64,000 nt of DNA from positions 1 through 64,000 of the forward strand of contig MBPM02000089.1 of assembly GCA_001695595.3 (NCBI GenBank). Reading direction: 5' to 3'. The notes beneath the pieces are model-generated. The model made no database searches. It had not been told where the DNA came from and saw only the letters and a list, made by a program, of their open reading frames with translations. The first letter of the stretch is position 1, and each line of letters opens with the position of its first letter. Below are positions 36,001 to 49,341 of the stretch, in pieces. The position numbers and the translations under genes are program-made. Source of the DNA: Plasmopara viticola (lineage: Eukaryota > Oomycota > Peronosporomycetes > Peronosporales > Peronosporaceae).

Positions 36001-36727
36001 CAAAATGCATTTGCATGTATTACCTACAATTTCCACTCCTAAACTCTCCTTTGAATCGTCAAGCCTTTAGCTCCTGTGGGGAGTAGTACAGCTATACAGC
36101 AAAGGGTTGTCGCGTGGTGAATTGTCTGAGCAGCACCATATACATATACGCTACGAAACTAGATAGTGGCGGCAATTTACAAAAAAAAGTCATGAATCAA
36201 TATGCTGACTTATTATGCATATTTCGCAGCTATTTTAAGGTCGCGTGAAAACTGTTAGGTCTTGTATACATAAAGACATTTAAACGAAGGTAATCATCCG
36301 TTTGACCTCGGTCGAGGAAAAAGGCACGACACATTCAGCGTAAGACTTACCTAGTCACCTTTTGCTGCAGTCACATCAGCTTTGATGTATTTGTTTGCTA
36401 CATAACCCTGTTCGCGTCAACATGATAGATCTTACGTACTTTTAAGCCAATAATAATGTAAGCATTGGATAGCGGTCTCTACCTTAAGAAAAAAGGGCGA
36501 CTTCCGAAAAAAAACACCACTCCTACAAAAAAAGTTCAGTTGTATTTATACTGCGCAAAAAGTTTACGAACTTCAACTTATTTTAAGCCAAATGACCCCT
36601 GGATCATGAATAGGCTAGTTGTGGTATTCTCTCATATTGTCTTGCTGTTCAAATCTGATGATGTTTCGACTGCTAGCGCTTTACTCTACCAACACTTTGA
36701 AGGGACTATAAATATTTATAGATGAGG
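33015..36727. other. Gene-poor interval downstream of the effector candidate
   Basis: Only short frames. A pair on opposite strands (35211-35510 minus; 35543-35749 plus) is coding-like in composition but unrecognised. Nothing else is supported. Confidence 0.35.
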
Positions 36728-37602
36728 TCATTGCACTTGCCAAATGGGTCATGCAACGTGCACGTGGTCTTACCGTCAACGTGTATTAAAAACAATTAAT
36801 TAAGTATATGATAAAATTTACATATCGCGGTGCAGGGCATTTTACTACAAACGTTTTGACAGATAACGGTCTCATTATTTTATGTTCGTACCCTTAAACG
36901 TCTCTTATTTCTATATTACTATGAAGTGTATGCTTGATGCACTCACATTAGGTCATAAATCTATACATATTTTAAGCATAAAATATAAATCGTAGGCGAA
37001 ATTGTAAGCGCGCCAATATGCTTAAGCGAAGTCATTAAATTGTAGCTCTTATCAAAAATCGTAAGTGTCATAGACAAACTTATAAAGTTGTAGGCGAGTT
37101 AAAACTATTTTAGTACATTTGCTAAGCATAAATGTTCAGCCGTCAAGCAAGCAGTCAAGCAAAGTTTAGCGATTTGTAGAGCCTGTTGCCGAATAAAGTG
37201 TAGAGTCGAACACCGGCGCTCGCAAGCATTTAAATGAGCGCCGTGAAACTATTTAAGCGAATAGTCCAGAAAGTATAGCGATCTTAAGATGGAAATGTGC
37301 GCATGGGGGTGAGACAAGGAAAATAGGAATTCGGGGCAGGTCTATCATCGCAGTCAATTTAGAGAGCTGATACCGTTAGCAAGGCAAACGCTGTATGACT
37401 TGATAAATTGCTAGTATTGTAGCGAGTTAAGCTGCAATCTATGCTGGTCATACACCTGCTGTTTAGATGGTGAAGACCAATTACTACTTGGTGTGGTAAA
37501 AGGTGTGGACATTGTGATACGGTTGGCAAGATTATATAAGCTAGACATCTGTATGGTGTTTAGTCTTGAGGGAAAACGTATGTTTTTCGTTGATATTACC
37601 CT

Positions 37603-39300
37603 CTGTGAAGTTTTCATGTAAAGTCGCATATACACAAAACATGTGCTGGACTTTATGAAATTTTACTAGTTCAATTAATATCATTTGTGCTATGTGTACA
37701 CTATACTTCAGTGTCCATCAATTAAATTCTTTAAAGGCTAGATTTTGACTGGCGTTTAGGATGGGGGCCGTGAACACAAGTCCCAGTTTTTCTCGGTGAT
37801 TTAATGTCTCTTGTGCTACTCCTGTGCGGCAAATATTTGTCATCAAGCACTTTAATGAGCTTCACGTATCGTCTATCGTATTTGCCAATCTTGTATATAC
37901 TTTATTTTCATAAAGCTGGAAGTATGTGCCGTAAATACTTTTTTTTAGCCTAAAAGATCATCACAATAATCTTCTGCCGCCCTCAATGACCCCCAGCTGT
38001 TCATGCAAACTTACGACGCTGTTCCGGGTCTCATCTAGCCTTAGCGGTGGTGCAACTTGTGACTTTTTCATCCGGCCAGGCACTAAATGCTAAGATCGCA
38101 CATATATGAGAAAAGCAGACGTAAAAGCATGATTTGATAAGATTTGTCTTCATTTTGAAGGAACATGCGATAGAAAAACTCTTTCTTTGACAAATAGTAA
38201 ACTTCGTAGATCGCAAGCGTTATTGAGTCAACACATGCAATGAACTTAAAGTTTGTATACTTAACTCTGTATTTATGTTTTTGGCTTTGCAACTGGCTTT
38301 ACATCTAAATTTTGATGAGTTATTAAATTTAATTACGCACTTAAGGCAGATACTTGACTCGATGTATTATAGGCTAGCTCAATATGCAAGACAGAATCGA
38401 TACCGTTAAAGTATCTGGCATGCTTGAAACGCAACCCACCATCTTTTCTTAAAAACGCCTTCTGGCAGGAAGCGGAATAGCTCGGCTTCATATAAACGGC
38501 CCAACGAAGACACGAATTCTATTTATTGGATGTTATACGACGAAAATACTTTGTTGGGTTTATCAAACTCTTTTCTACGCTGATACAACTTACCTGTCTG
38601 CTCATAGCAATGATCGAGCAGACCAATAGAGGGCTTTCAGCCGGCCAGTCCAGCTAACAATTATCAAGCCGCCAGCTGTCAAGAAGATTGCTTTGGAACA
38701 TCTGCTCCGGAAACGGCCTTTGCGCCTTAAGTGCTCCTATAGCAAAGACTACTCCTGCACTGGATGGCGAGCGAACGGTGTTTGGCTTGACAGAGAGCCT
38801 CTCAGACAGTATAAAGGCTCGAGAAGAAGCGCTTACTACACCGCGCCGGGGAACTCGCGCGAGACGTTCTCTCTCAACCAGATGCTTGCTGATACCTCTG
38901 CCTTCAGGCGTAAAAGATGATGAGATTTGTTGCGGACGCTCCTGTAAATACTTTTTCTTGCTGAGGCTGGAAGGAAGTTTCAGGTTTTGTTGCACGGAGT
39001 AAAGCACGAAGTGTTATTAGACTAAATATCAGCCTTTTTATTTACGCAAAATGCTTCATCCGTGAAGACAAGGACATCCATGACGATTGCCAGGGTACAA
39101 GACCCGAAGTAAGATACTCTTGTTGTAAAAGGTCATGAATATTGGCACTTATCTGCAAAGTCTTCTCCTTCTTCATCGGCCTCATTGTCTCAAAAACGAA
39201 TGGATTTGGCAACATGCATTCGAACCCGGCGGTGGGCGAGTCACAACGCCCGTCTCCGCTGCTGTGGTAGCTTTGGTCATTGCACCTATCCGCGGAGTTC
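37603..39300 (+). repeat. Diverged 2-kb repeat, copy A
   Basis: Same orientation and order as 49691-51655: GCATATACACAAAACATGTG near 37626, AGCGGTGGTGCAACTTGTGA near 38042, and blocks to about 39090 have clear counterparts there. The final block, about 39200-39300 (containing ACCAAAGCTACCAC on its reverse strand), is inverted relative to copy B. A 60-bp block at 36728-36790 is also present near copy B's right end (51665-51730) in reverse orientation. Both copies are full of stops. I read it as an old transposon or duplicated locus; no diagnostic enzyme motif was found. Confidence 0.7.
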
Positions 39301-39370
39301 ACAACGAGTAAACCAGTTTACTTACTTTGGTAAGGAGTACGCTTATTTGCTTTGCACCGTAATGATATCC

Positions 39371-42300
39371 TAAAGCCAATCTTCCCCGGCTTATACGAAA
39401 GAAAAGTTGCCAAAAAGAGCTATTGTCTCAGCTCGATTTTACAGAAATTATACGTAAGCCTTCAGCACCGCATCAAGCTCCAGGTAAAAAGTTATTTCGG
39501 TTTCACAAGAAACCAGAAGTGAAATGCACAAGGTAGGTACATGAGATTGCAATTAACAACTGCTCACTATTACAGAATTTAAACACAGGCACCACGCACG
39601 TCACCGTACTTTCATTTTAGTATGCCGCCCCTGCATACTCGCACCCCTCATACTAAGTCTGGGTCGTATTACAATATCGCTTAGGCAGATGTGTTAAGGT
39701 CATGCACAAAGACCACTTGCAGCGATACATATGAGATACACGATTTGCAACCTTCGGATTTGAGGGAATCGACGTCCTTACGATCATTACTTTGTCTAAT
39801 ACACTATTTGCCTTATCTTTATCCATTCCACAAATCAATAGATCCTTAACGTAATTATTGCGGGAAATGGATCCATTCGGTATCTCTCAAAACCACAGTA
39901 TGCAAAAATCAGATCCGCGTATGGTACTGGGGTCCAAGGTTCTACTAAGACTTCTTTTATAGTGAAAATTACTACTTCTCCACGAAAGCTCAACTATATG
40001 TAACAGTCGTATTCATTCTCTCATGTGTGCTTCGATTATAACGTGCCATTTATCACTTTTGATCCGAACAGTGGGTCGGGTCACTGAACGATCACCAAGC
40101 CAACGCCGTAGAATAATATTTCAGCTCTCGCAGGTATCACTGCTAAAAATGGGCTTTGTGCCAAACACTTCGCCTTATAAAGTTGCACCTGGGGAGCCAC
40201 TTTAAAATTACCTGCCTGAGAGCCACAAAGGTGATATAGGTTTGAAAATAACCTCCTACTCCTCTGCCACCGGATATGCACGTCTATCACTCTCCTTGAC
40301 CCGATGATCAACAAATCCCTGCAAATATGTAGCGAGAGTGTTTGCCTACCTTTCAGCCCTCCGTGGCCATAAAAACGTTTTAGGTTGAAAACAACGATGT
40401 CAAATCAGCCTCATCACCCGTAACTGCGCTTCTTATGATTCTTGACTCGTCGTCAGGTTCATTAAAGAGCTAATTAAATAGCCATGAGAACCCATAACTT
40501 TCTTGAGTAAAGACCCGACCCGAGACGATTATGTCACCAACATCGGACGCCAAAAGATGACTATCCTCCGTATATGTATAAGTCCATTGATTAGAACGAC
40601 TAGTGCAAAGTTGAGGAGTTATGATTGCCGAGGACCAAAGCAAGTCGCCGTACCGTGAGGTCTCCTCACTTTCCTGGCAACAAATATAAGGAAATGAAGA
40701 ATGTCCATCTAGATGAATATTACCCATTCAATCTCGGTCATGTCGCCGAGCGGTACGCTTATCTGATTCACCAGCCGCTGAAAGGCTTCCTTAAGGTCAC
40801 CTGTCGCGTGGTTTCAAATATGTATGCTCTTTAGTAGTCAGCTTATCAAGATTTCTACAAGGTATATAATGTGATTTGCGTTGCTACCTCCTTTTCTAAT
40901 TGTCTATTAGTGAGCAACTTCGCCATCAATTGATCAAATTGCTCTCGCACTTGTACTCGACGGAACTACTAGCGTGGTGTTGAAGACTATGATTGCGGTT
41001 TAAAAAAAATAATTATTAATAAAAACACGCCTGCAGATAATGTTTGCTTTTTGCCTTTTTATAACACCACACTCCAACACACACGTGTCTAAGATACAGC
41101 CGATCTTTTGTTAAACAAGCTGAGTTTCTTGTTGACCCAAACGGAGTTTGTATTGGCTTGTTTACAAAGCATTGCGAAGTTCACTAAATGGATATGTTTC
41201 CAGCCTAAGTTATAGAGCCGGAATATACATTTAGAAGGATGAAAATATGATGAATAGCGTGTTTATTTATTCTGTCTCGAAACGGCATTGTATTGCCCGC
41301 GTCGATCCCCGTAAAGCCGGAGAAGTAGTGAGCGGTCGCTCACCAGAATATTGTATATATATATATCCTTTTATTTATAAGGTGCCGTGTGACCCATTGG
41401 TACTCGTTAGGTCACGCGGGTCGATAAACCACTTAAGCTCCCACACAAGCTTTGGGATGGATGGGACTTCGTCCTCGCATCTGCCGGACTAACATTTTGG
41501 TGCTTCTAAACAGCTGAAATGCGTAATGACGTGCGACCTTTACGAGCGAGGTCTTTGCTCGAGGAAGCAGTAAGCTCAAGCTTAGGCAGCCCCAATGATA
41601 GCGCCCAATTTTAAGCTTGACCCTGTGCGGCAGCTTCGATATTAAGAAAAAAAATGTCTCATCTGCTAAGTAAGAAAATCACAGGAGGCCGATACGGCGG
41701 TCTTGATCACGAATAATCAGGTGCGCGTCGTCTCATACCTCCGAGGCTGAGTTTCTTTCTGGCAAACTTTAAGACCCCCAAACTTTTACGCTTCTTTGCC
41801 TGCAATTAAGGTGAACGAAACTCTTATGATTGTATCCACGAATTTGTAAAATTGACAGACTCCATTCCTGGGGCGTAAAGTGAATGATATATGCGGAAGG
41901 CCACCAAGCAGTTACCTTCCTAATGTACCGTGCGTAGGGATGAAAGAGGCAGAGTAAGAGGAGTACAGCTAAAAACCTAATTGCTTCTATAAAAAGCATG
42001 AGATGGGCTTTTTTTCTTCCGGTGTAGGGACCCGATGAATCGTGTTCACTTTTAAAAAACCTAAGTGTTGTCGAGCAAAGTAACATTTGTTGATTTGATA
42101 ATCATTTCCTCTCACCCAAGAGTTTTGAAAAGTCGATGACAGAAGCCGCGCCTTAAGAGCCAACAAAAGCTGGTCGCTAGTAGTTACAAGGTTGATCTAT
42201 GTACTGTGTGAATATTGTACACAATAAAATTTCTAGCCCTTTAGGGCTCAATCAACACTAAAGAAGAAATAGGCAGCAATAGACTGCAGACAATGCATAC

Positions 42301-44823
42301 GAGAGTATAAAACACCTATTTGTAGCCTTGTTAGACACTGGCACGCCGCGGAATCTTACACACCGCCAAATAATTGTCGTCAAGTAGAAGAAATTGAGTA
42401 ATGGTTCTGCCGAGAGCAATGCGAAGCAGCCAGTTTCGGTTCAAATGGCGAATAAAACAGCTTTAAGAATAAACTGGGCTGTTAAATCAGGAGATACTGA
42501 CAGCACAAAGTCAATTTTGGTTGCAATATATGGAAGTATGACTTGATTATGGCTCGAACGTCCTAAGCCCTGTGTTTATTGGTGGGACAGGGACCAATTC
42601 GATCTTGCGCAATAGGCCGTTGGCGAGACATCTATTCACCCCTGTTGTTGTTACGGCTCCTTCGAAGCAAAGCAAGTATAGGCCCGACTTTAATGTAAGA
42701 AAGTATTCGAAGTACCAAATTTTCTAAAAGGAGACGTAAAGTTGACTTTAAAGCCTCCCTTAGCCGGTTACCAAGCTCTACTAGCAGCACGGGCTACCAA
42801 GGCTCTAAAGATAGCGCTCTAAATGCAAGTCGAATTGCTCCACACGTGAATTTCAACCGCGGGTTTCAAACATCCAAATGAGCAGCTTAGATTCGCGAGG
42901 CAAAGTGGGAACGATAAGACCACAAGTGGGCAACACAGTGCCACTACAAGCGGTATGCCAGAAGAGAATGGAGATGCGATACTAAATCGATTGTTAAGCT
43001 TTTCGTGGTACATTAACGACCTTATTAATAAGGGGAACTGAGAGCTCAATTAGTTGTTCTTTACGGCAGGTGCGCTCCGGAAGGTACTGTCAGAGGTGTC
43101 AGCGTTGCTGACCTTGCAGCACTCAAAGTCACTGAGTTATTGAGTGAATGAAGTGCCGTTGATATCTTAAAAATGTATATCTAAAGGTGCAATCAAATCC
43201 TCACGACTTAGGTTCATTCTCCGTTTAAGACTAAAATGTCTTAAATCAGTCTTAAATAGCGCCTTAGCTTAAAGATCATGAAAATTCCCAAAGATCCAAT
43301 ATATTCTTTACTAAAAGTACCAAGGTGTAGCGTCCAGAGACCCAGCACCAAGCTTCCACCAATTGGAGGAGATAGGAACGGCAATGACTCGTGTCAGGCC
43401 CACGGTAGCGGTGTCACAAGGCAATGCACACTGCCACGACAACTGAGTGGGCCTATTGTAGCCTCTTTCACCGTAAAAAGAAAATATAGCATAATGCTTG
43501 AGTCGAAATTTTTACGTTCATTAGTGCAAGAAACGCGAAAGTAGCGACTAGTTAACGCTTATGATATATTGAACACCTGTAAAAAACCTATCTAGAAAGG
43601 TCGTGATGTTTAGCAACCTTACTGGTCCAGTGCAATAGACTTTGTAGATGGATCAGAACGAGAAAGCCCTTACGACAGCCAAAACGCCAAGCTATTTGCA
43701 ATAAGGGTGGTTTGTAGTGCATTGAAGATGGTGTATTCGTTCGGTCAAACAATTGTTCTGACCATTACGGGTGTTTGCCCGACACAATTTATCAATATAC
43801 TCATCGATAGCTGCTTCGATCACAATTTATTGGTATTAGATCAAATCAGGTGACGTAAGGCAGCTTTCTGGAATATCTAAGACCAATGAAATGATAGTCA
43901 CATCGACATATGCTTCTTTGCGGCGGGGAATATTAATGTTCTCAACTGCTTCATAGGCTCGAGTAAACCACGAGAAAGCGAACATCGGTTCAACCTGGTC
44001 TACGCCACATTCCTATAGGATTCAAGGAAGTAGGTAGGCCTAGCCAATTATTCGCACAAGTGCTGTACTAACTATAAGAGTCTTGCGGCGTCTTTGTCCC
44101 AACAATTTGTTTAAGAAGATGATTAATGCTGGAAGAGCTTGCGCCCGGTATACTTCGGCACTCTGGTATTGCCGAACGAGGCAAAGCCATTTAGCGCTGT
44201 TTGTGACACATAAGACAAGTTTATTAGCTGCACGATATTGCAACTTGATGAGGATGGACGTGAGTCACCCCGCTCCGGTCCAGACGTCACAGGTCCGCCA
44301 AACGGAACTAATCCGTCATAGCGAGGATTACATGCCATGAAGTTGGTTCGAGCGCATCTTCTGACTCTAAGCTCTTTGTGATTTGCGGGTAAATATGCCC
44401 ATTTGCTCCAAAGAAGGATTAGATGGTGGTCATTTTTTGTAGGATATGATTCGCGTTCTGAAGACAAGCTTGGCAAACTAAATGTGCTTGCCGGCGCTCT
44501 CCCATACTGGCTAAATTATGAGCTAGTCCATAATTTTTGAAGCTTCATTGGCGACCAACTTCGTCAACGCCAATCTAGAGCCTTCAATGAGTTTTTTCAA
44601 CGCAGCCCGAGGTGTCAAAGCTAAGTAATTTACCCCTCGACAGCGATCGCAGCTGCATCGCTATGCAAAAGCGGACGTTTTGATCCACTTTAGAATTGAT
44701 CCGGCAGAGCCAGACAAAGTCGTGGCTCTGATCGACGAAACCCGAAGTTAAATTATATTTCTGGAGGCAGATGGTGCTTCAAATAGCAGTAACTTAGGCC
44801 GTTAAAATCGATTCTTCCTGTAT
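39371..44823. other. Gene-poor interval between repeat copy A and TIR element 2
   Basis: AT-rich, without a supported gene. A block near 43635 (AATAGACTTTGTAGAT) recurs near 53092, hinting at a shared decayed retroelement. A short (TA) run lies at about 41357. The longest frame (44123-44476, minus, 117 codons) is unrecognised. Confidence 0.35.
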
Positions 44824-44832
44824 TAACAATAT

Positions 44833-45444
44833 GGGAAATGATACCGGGCAGGCACTTTCCGCTAAAGGGCAGGCACTGATGTTTGTATGAATTAAATTGA
44901 TTGGCATTTCTTCTCTGTGATTGGCTGGAGATTAATTCTCAGTCGTGATATCAATTTTCATATGCTACACCAATCTCAGATGCTACTCATCCCAAAACTA
45001 CTTTTGACGTTAAAATCGCGACTTCCCACGCAACTTTGACGTATTCTTAGTTGCGTGGAAAGTCACATAATTCCCTTTATGTAACACGCCTAAGATGTAA
45101 ACGATGTATATGCGACGAACATGCTTATCAAGTGCTAACACACATTCGAGTCTTCAATGACTTGCTCGCAATTGTCGTCTCGCCTAGCGATCGAGCACCT
45201 GAAGTAGACCCTCGATGTATTGACACGCCTTTTCTTTCCAGAAGTAAAGGAATCTATCAACGCCTCGCGCTTTCGGGACGAACCCTTATAAGACAATTAT
45301 CATAGCTAAGCAACCGCTTCATTTTCCGTAGAATTTCTAATTCTTCTGTAGCCTAGAAGTTATGATCAAATGCCAATCAATACAATTCATATAAACATCA
45401 GTGCCTGCCCGTTAGCGAAAAGTGCCTGCTCGGTATCAATTCCC
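44833..45444. mobile_element. TIR DNA transposon (non-autonomous), copy 2
   Basis: 612 bp with the same ends as copy 1 (GGGAAATGATACCGGGCAGG and its complement). It is flanked by a perfect 9-bp direct repeat, TAACAATAT, at 44824-44832 and 45445-45453. The left inverted repeat, about 215 bp to 45050, matches the full right repeat of copy 1, while its own right repeat is much shorter. The interior (45051-45360) is unrelated to copy 1 and contains an 84-codon open frame without ATG (45051-45305, plus) of higher GC than the flanks, possibly another captured fragment. Confidence 0.88.
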
Positions 45445-45907
45445 TAACAATATATAGGTGGCCCGCATGCTTAAGATGGAAGCCAAGTACATGAGGACCT
45501 ATTAATCCCCAGAGGGTCAAACTCGCGACGCACTCATCAAGCTTCGTAAAGGGCAGCGTCTCAGCTCTTCAGACGCTAAGTTGTGGCTCTTTTGCTCTTG
45601 CGCACGTTTGAAATGATAGAAACGACATATATGTGGCCGTAAAGCATATTAGCGCCTTAAAAGAGTGATTATACTCTTAATTGCGGCTCTATTGCGTCTG
45701 TGCCTGTATGGGACTTTGATAGAATCGTTATACGCTCAATTGTGACTCGATTGCGTCCGTGCATGTCTACATTCATTGACAAGACGTATTCCAAGGCCTC
45801 GACTTTGTCTTTTGCTTGCCAGGGGTTGATGGCAAACACGTATGGTGGCGTTTGTGTGCCTCCAGAGAAAAATAAAGCATCAAGCACCTGTTTGAGCCAG
45901 TGCAACT

Positions 45908-46150
45908 GAAGAACTTATAGCAAGGCTGTTTATAGGTACGGTGTTAAATAATGTGGCTGATAGGGACTCGCGCCTTACCGCTGCGTTGTGGCAAATAAAT
46001 GAATAATAAACCCTTTCGCTACCATCTACAGCTGACTATCCACAGACAGACGGTCCGATGAAAGGGTTGGCAGATACCAAATACAAAACGCAAGAGTGTC
46101 TCAATCGCGTAAGGGCCACCTTTGTCTTTGACTTTTTGCTACGCCGAGGT
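45908..46150 (+). mobile_element. Ty3/gypsy integrase relic
   Basis: One frame encodes EELIARLFIG, then VADRDSRLTAALW (the second catalytic Asp region of the integrase core), two stops, then STADYPQTDGPMKGLADTKY, which matches the gypsy HPQTDGQTERVNR region. The two stops and a missing stretch show it is dead. No flanking LTR was recognised. Confidence 0.7.
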
Positions 46151-46534
46151 GAATCGTTTCAAAGGAATATAATCCAGTGCCAAGATCATGAAGATAACCA
46201 TTGCTAGCTTCTCCTGTCTTAAGTTTCGTTCATAGATGCCACGGCAGGAACTACTTTCGAAATATGTCGCAATTGTGTAATGACGCATCTGTTCCTGTGC
46301 AGTACGACCCTTTCTTTAGAATAGTTCTGATTTTTGGATAAAATGGTACGGTTTCGATCTCCTAAAAAATAGCGCAGATTTGTAATAATACCTCATCCCA
46401 CTCGATATAGAGTCCCTCCATGTGCGTACGTAACTACGCTTCAAGAAATGGACCATTTTAGCCGCCATTTGTAAATTTAGAGGATATTTATCTCTCCCTC
46501 CATTCCACCGTAACTCCACAACGTGCTCGTTGAG

Positions 46535-47749
46535 ATGACCACCTTCGCCCCGATAGATTTCCCTTTACCAAGTCACTCGCTCGATGACACGGTTTGTACT
46601 CGCTTGACTTCCACTACCTTTTCTGTAGAACACAATGGATCAGGTGAATGCAACAGCGACCTCGTGCGGAGTAAGTCTCCGCACGATCGGAACGGGCGTC
46701 CATTTCCGTACACCCGCTCCAAAACTCGATGGCGTAAGCGTCCAAGCGATGAACTCAAGTATTTGCGAGAGGAGATTGGTGTACTAGAGAGTTTACTCAC
46801 GACCTTGAGCTACTCGGACTCTAGAAAGAAATTATTGAACAATGATAGTGCAGACGGTGGAGACAAGAAAGAGCTGCACATGCTTCAGAAAATCTCAGAA
46901 GAGAGTCGTGAGCGAAATCTGGCGGCCGCCTATGCAGAGAATCGACGGCTCAAGTCCATGGTTGCCAGTCACTTTCAAGTGGCTAAGGCGTTGCAAACCG
47001 CCCTTGACGAGAATATGCGTCTGCGAGCACGAAAGGTTTGTTGGCCCAAGAGTGTTGCCGCGTCGGATGAGCTGGTGTTTGCTTTACTAGACGAAGAAAA
47101 GGAGCTCCAGTACGCGGCTGTAGATAAGGTTCTGGACGCAAGCGGCATTGCTCGGATCTATCATCCGTTGTTTGCAAAGCTGGAGTTCCAGCGCGACGAA
47201 AGTGGCGTGTACTTTCAACATAAAGACGTTCGCGTGCTTCCATTTTCCGTGGGCGACGTCACAAGCGCTTTACGCCACAGTTTGACGCATAAATCAAATG
47301 TTGGTCCGTCGCATCACTGCCGTAAATTTTCCACACAAGATGCTTTCTCACAAGTCGTGACCGTGGACATGGTGGAAGTTCCGGGCTCTCTTCCAGCGCA
47401 AGTTACTGCACGACACTTGCTGTGGTTTGTCGTCACACCGTTTCGGACTGTCATTAATTGGTCCAGTTTCAACGAGTACGATGGAGCGAAACACATTCGA
47501 CTACAGAAGAGATTGTGGCATTGCCTCGAGCCGATTGCTTTAAACAGCGGACCGAGCGGACAAGGCTGTGTTTTACGGACTGTCGTTCGCTTTACACCTG
47601 TAGATCCGGAGGCTAGCCTGAAAGATATAGAAGAAATGGCGGATGTGATCATCTCGTGCTATAATCGAGACTCGTATCGAGTTGTAATGGCTGTGAGAGA
47701 GCAATTGGCAGCTATGGCTGCGATGAGAGCTAGAGCAACTGACATGTAA
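46535..47749 (+). CDS. M96 mating-specific-like / bZIP-like oomycete protein
   Basis: Intronless gene of 404 codons from the ATG at 46535; an upstream in-frame GTG at 46523 is not a likely start. A basic stretch RWRKRPSDELKYLREEIGVL (about 65-84) continues into a Leu-containing coiled coil with EIGVLESLL and a second helix rich in Glu/Arg (about 120-165). The C-terminal 230 residues (HLLWFVVTPFRTVINW, CVLRTVVRFTPVDP, MADVIISCYNRDSY) look like the START-like part of the large oomycete family named after the M96 mating-associated transcript. The biochemical role is unknown; DNA binding is only inferred from the basic-coil segment. CCATTCC just upstream (about 46500) resembles an oomycete initiator. 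It stands alone between transposon relics. Confidence 0.72.
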   Translation: MTTFAPIDFPLPSHSLDDTVCTRLTSTTFSVEHNGSGECNSDLVRSKSPHDRNGRPFPYTRSKTRWRKRPSDELKYLREEIGVLESLLTTLSYSDSRKKLLNNDSADGGDKKELHMLQKISEESRERNLAAAYAENRRLKSMVASHFQVAKALQTALDENMRLRARKVCWPKSVAASDELVFALLDEEKELQYAAVDKVLDASGIARIYHPLFAKLEFQRDESGVYFQHKDVRVLPFSVGDVTSALRHSLTHKSNVGPSHHCRKFSTQDAFSQVVTVDMVEVPGSLPAQVTARHLLWFVVTPFRTVINWSSFNEYDGAKHIRLQKRLWHCLEPIALNSGPSGQGCVLRTVVRFTPVDPEASLKDIEEMADVIISCYNRDSYRVVMAVREQLAAMAAMRARATDM

Positions 47750-49248
47750 TTGGTACGTTTGATATACAAGCTTACAAGTAGTCTTTTGCAGCCTTGTAAT
47801 ACAAGGGCTGAATTTGCGGAGTCACTTCACTTTGGGAATCGCTCTGGCTTTCTGTAACCTGGGTCGCATATCGAGATTTGAGGATAACGATATCCGTCCG
47901 CTCTGGCTTTTAGTTAGGTACACGAGAGATGGGCTTCATTAATTTCTTCAGTACACCGAATTTCTCGCTGCATTAAAGTACAAGATATCATTTTGGCAAG
48001 TGACTATTTCGGTGAAGGAATCAAATTGTTTGAATGCTTTGAGGCATACGGTGTTTTTTCATCTGATGTGTCTGAAATTTGTTTTTTTTCTCAAACAAAT
48101 ATACTTGTTTTTTCTTTTCATATTAAGAAATACAGGCCATTTGCTCAATAGATTAGAAATTTGGTTGGCGTACAGTAGCATATCTCAGGATTCTAAAATT
48201 GTTAGAAAACATCTAAATCAATTTGATCATCAATAGACGAGCATTGTTTCGAAACAAACAATCAGCTTTTTAATTTGCTAAACAAACTCTAAAATGCTAT
48301 CATGTAAATCTCGATAAGTGTTTGTATAAATAAACAGCTGCTTAGATTTAGCGCAAATGCTTTATACGCATATTTGCCGTTCTACTTGGGCAACTTTCAG
48401 ACTCGAGAAATTTGCAGAGGCATAGCATTGTTGCTTTTAATCTTCTTGCACCTGTAGACTCTCTCAATTTAATAGGCTGATAGAACTATATAGCTTTGGA
48501 TTGATAAAGAAATGCTGTTCATACCGGTTTGCATACTGAGGAATAATACTATGTGATCAATTCTTCAAAAATTAGATTAAGTCGCTTAATAAGATTCACA
48601 GATAGTAACATACAGTGTATTATATAAACGAGGGATCGTAAAAACGTCGATTCCCTTAAATCCGAAAGTAGTAAATCGTGACTCTCATATGTCTCGTTGC
48701 AAGCCATCTCTGTGCATGATCTTGTCACGACGTCCGTGGCGATGTTATGATACGGCACATACTTTGTATTAGAGGTTGTCTTGTTGCAAGCCTTCACACA
48801 TCTGTCTTGGCAATACTACGATACGGCACGGACGTAATGCAGGGGCGGCATGTTGAATTTATATTTCAGTAACGCGTGGAGCCAGTGGTAAGAATGAAAG
48901 TTTATTGTGAGGTGATCGTGACGACAAGGTACTCGTCTAATATTAATATGCCAATGTAAATTTCGACATGATGTACGCACACCACCAAAACAAGCGCAAC
49001 AAACACAAGCCGTGAACAAGAGGAGGAGCAGAACATTTTTATCGAAATCCTCAGTTTCGTGGTGTCCATCTGTCCGTTTAACGGCTCCACGCATGAAACT
49101 GTCGTATAAACGGCTCTATTTATCCTACGGTACGTAAAAGACCTGCTTTACACCAACTATACCGATTGTACGAATTACTCTACCTAGTGTAATGCAAAAA
49201 CGTCCTTTTAGTTGGTTTCTACTCATATTGACACTCTTTGAATACTTC
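47750..49248. other. Interval downstream of the M96-like gene
   Basis: AT-rich and without a supported gene. A short GC-richer minus-strand segment at 48816-49094 has overlapping open frames but no motif. Confidence 0.35.
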
Positions 49249-49313
49249 ACCGGTAAGCTAGACATTTCATCAAATGAAAAATAGTCACTTGATGAAATGT
49301 CTAGCTTACCGGT
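49249..49313. repeat. Perfect 25-bp inverted repeat with 15-nt loop
   Basis: Arms at 49249-49273 and 49289-49313 are exact reverse complements (outer end ACCGGTAAGCTAGACA). The structure ends 16 bp before the target duplication of SINE copy 3. Perfect arms suggest recent origin or selection. Confidence 0.92.
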
Positions 49314-49341
49314 AGAGTATAGTGGCTATATGCTCGATCAT

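Noticed and set aside
39200..39230. GGTTCGAATGC on the minus strand resembling a tRNA B box
   Set aside because: I could not find a matching A box or cloverleaf stems around it; it lies in the inverted block of the 2-kb repeat.
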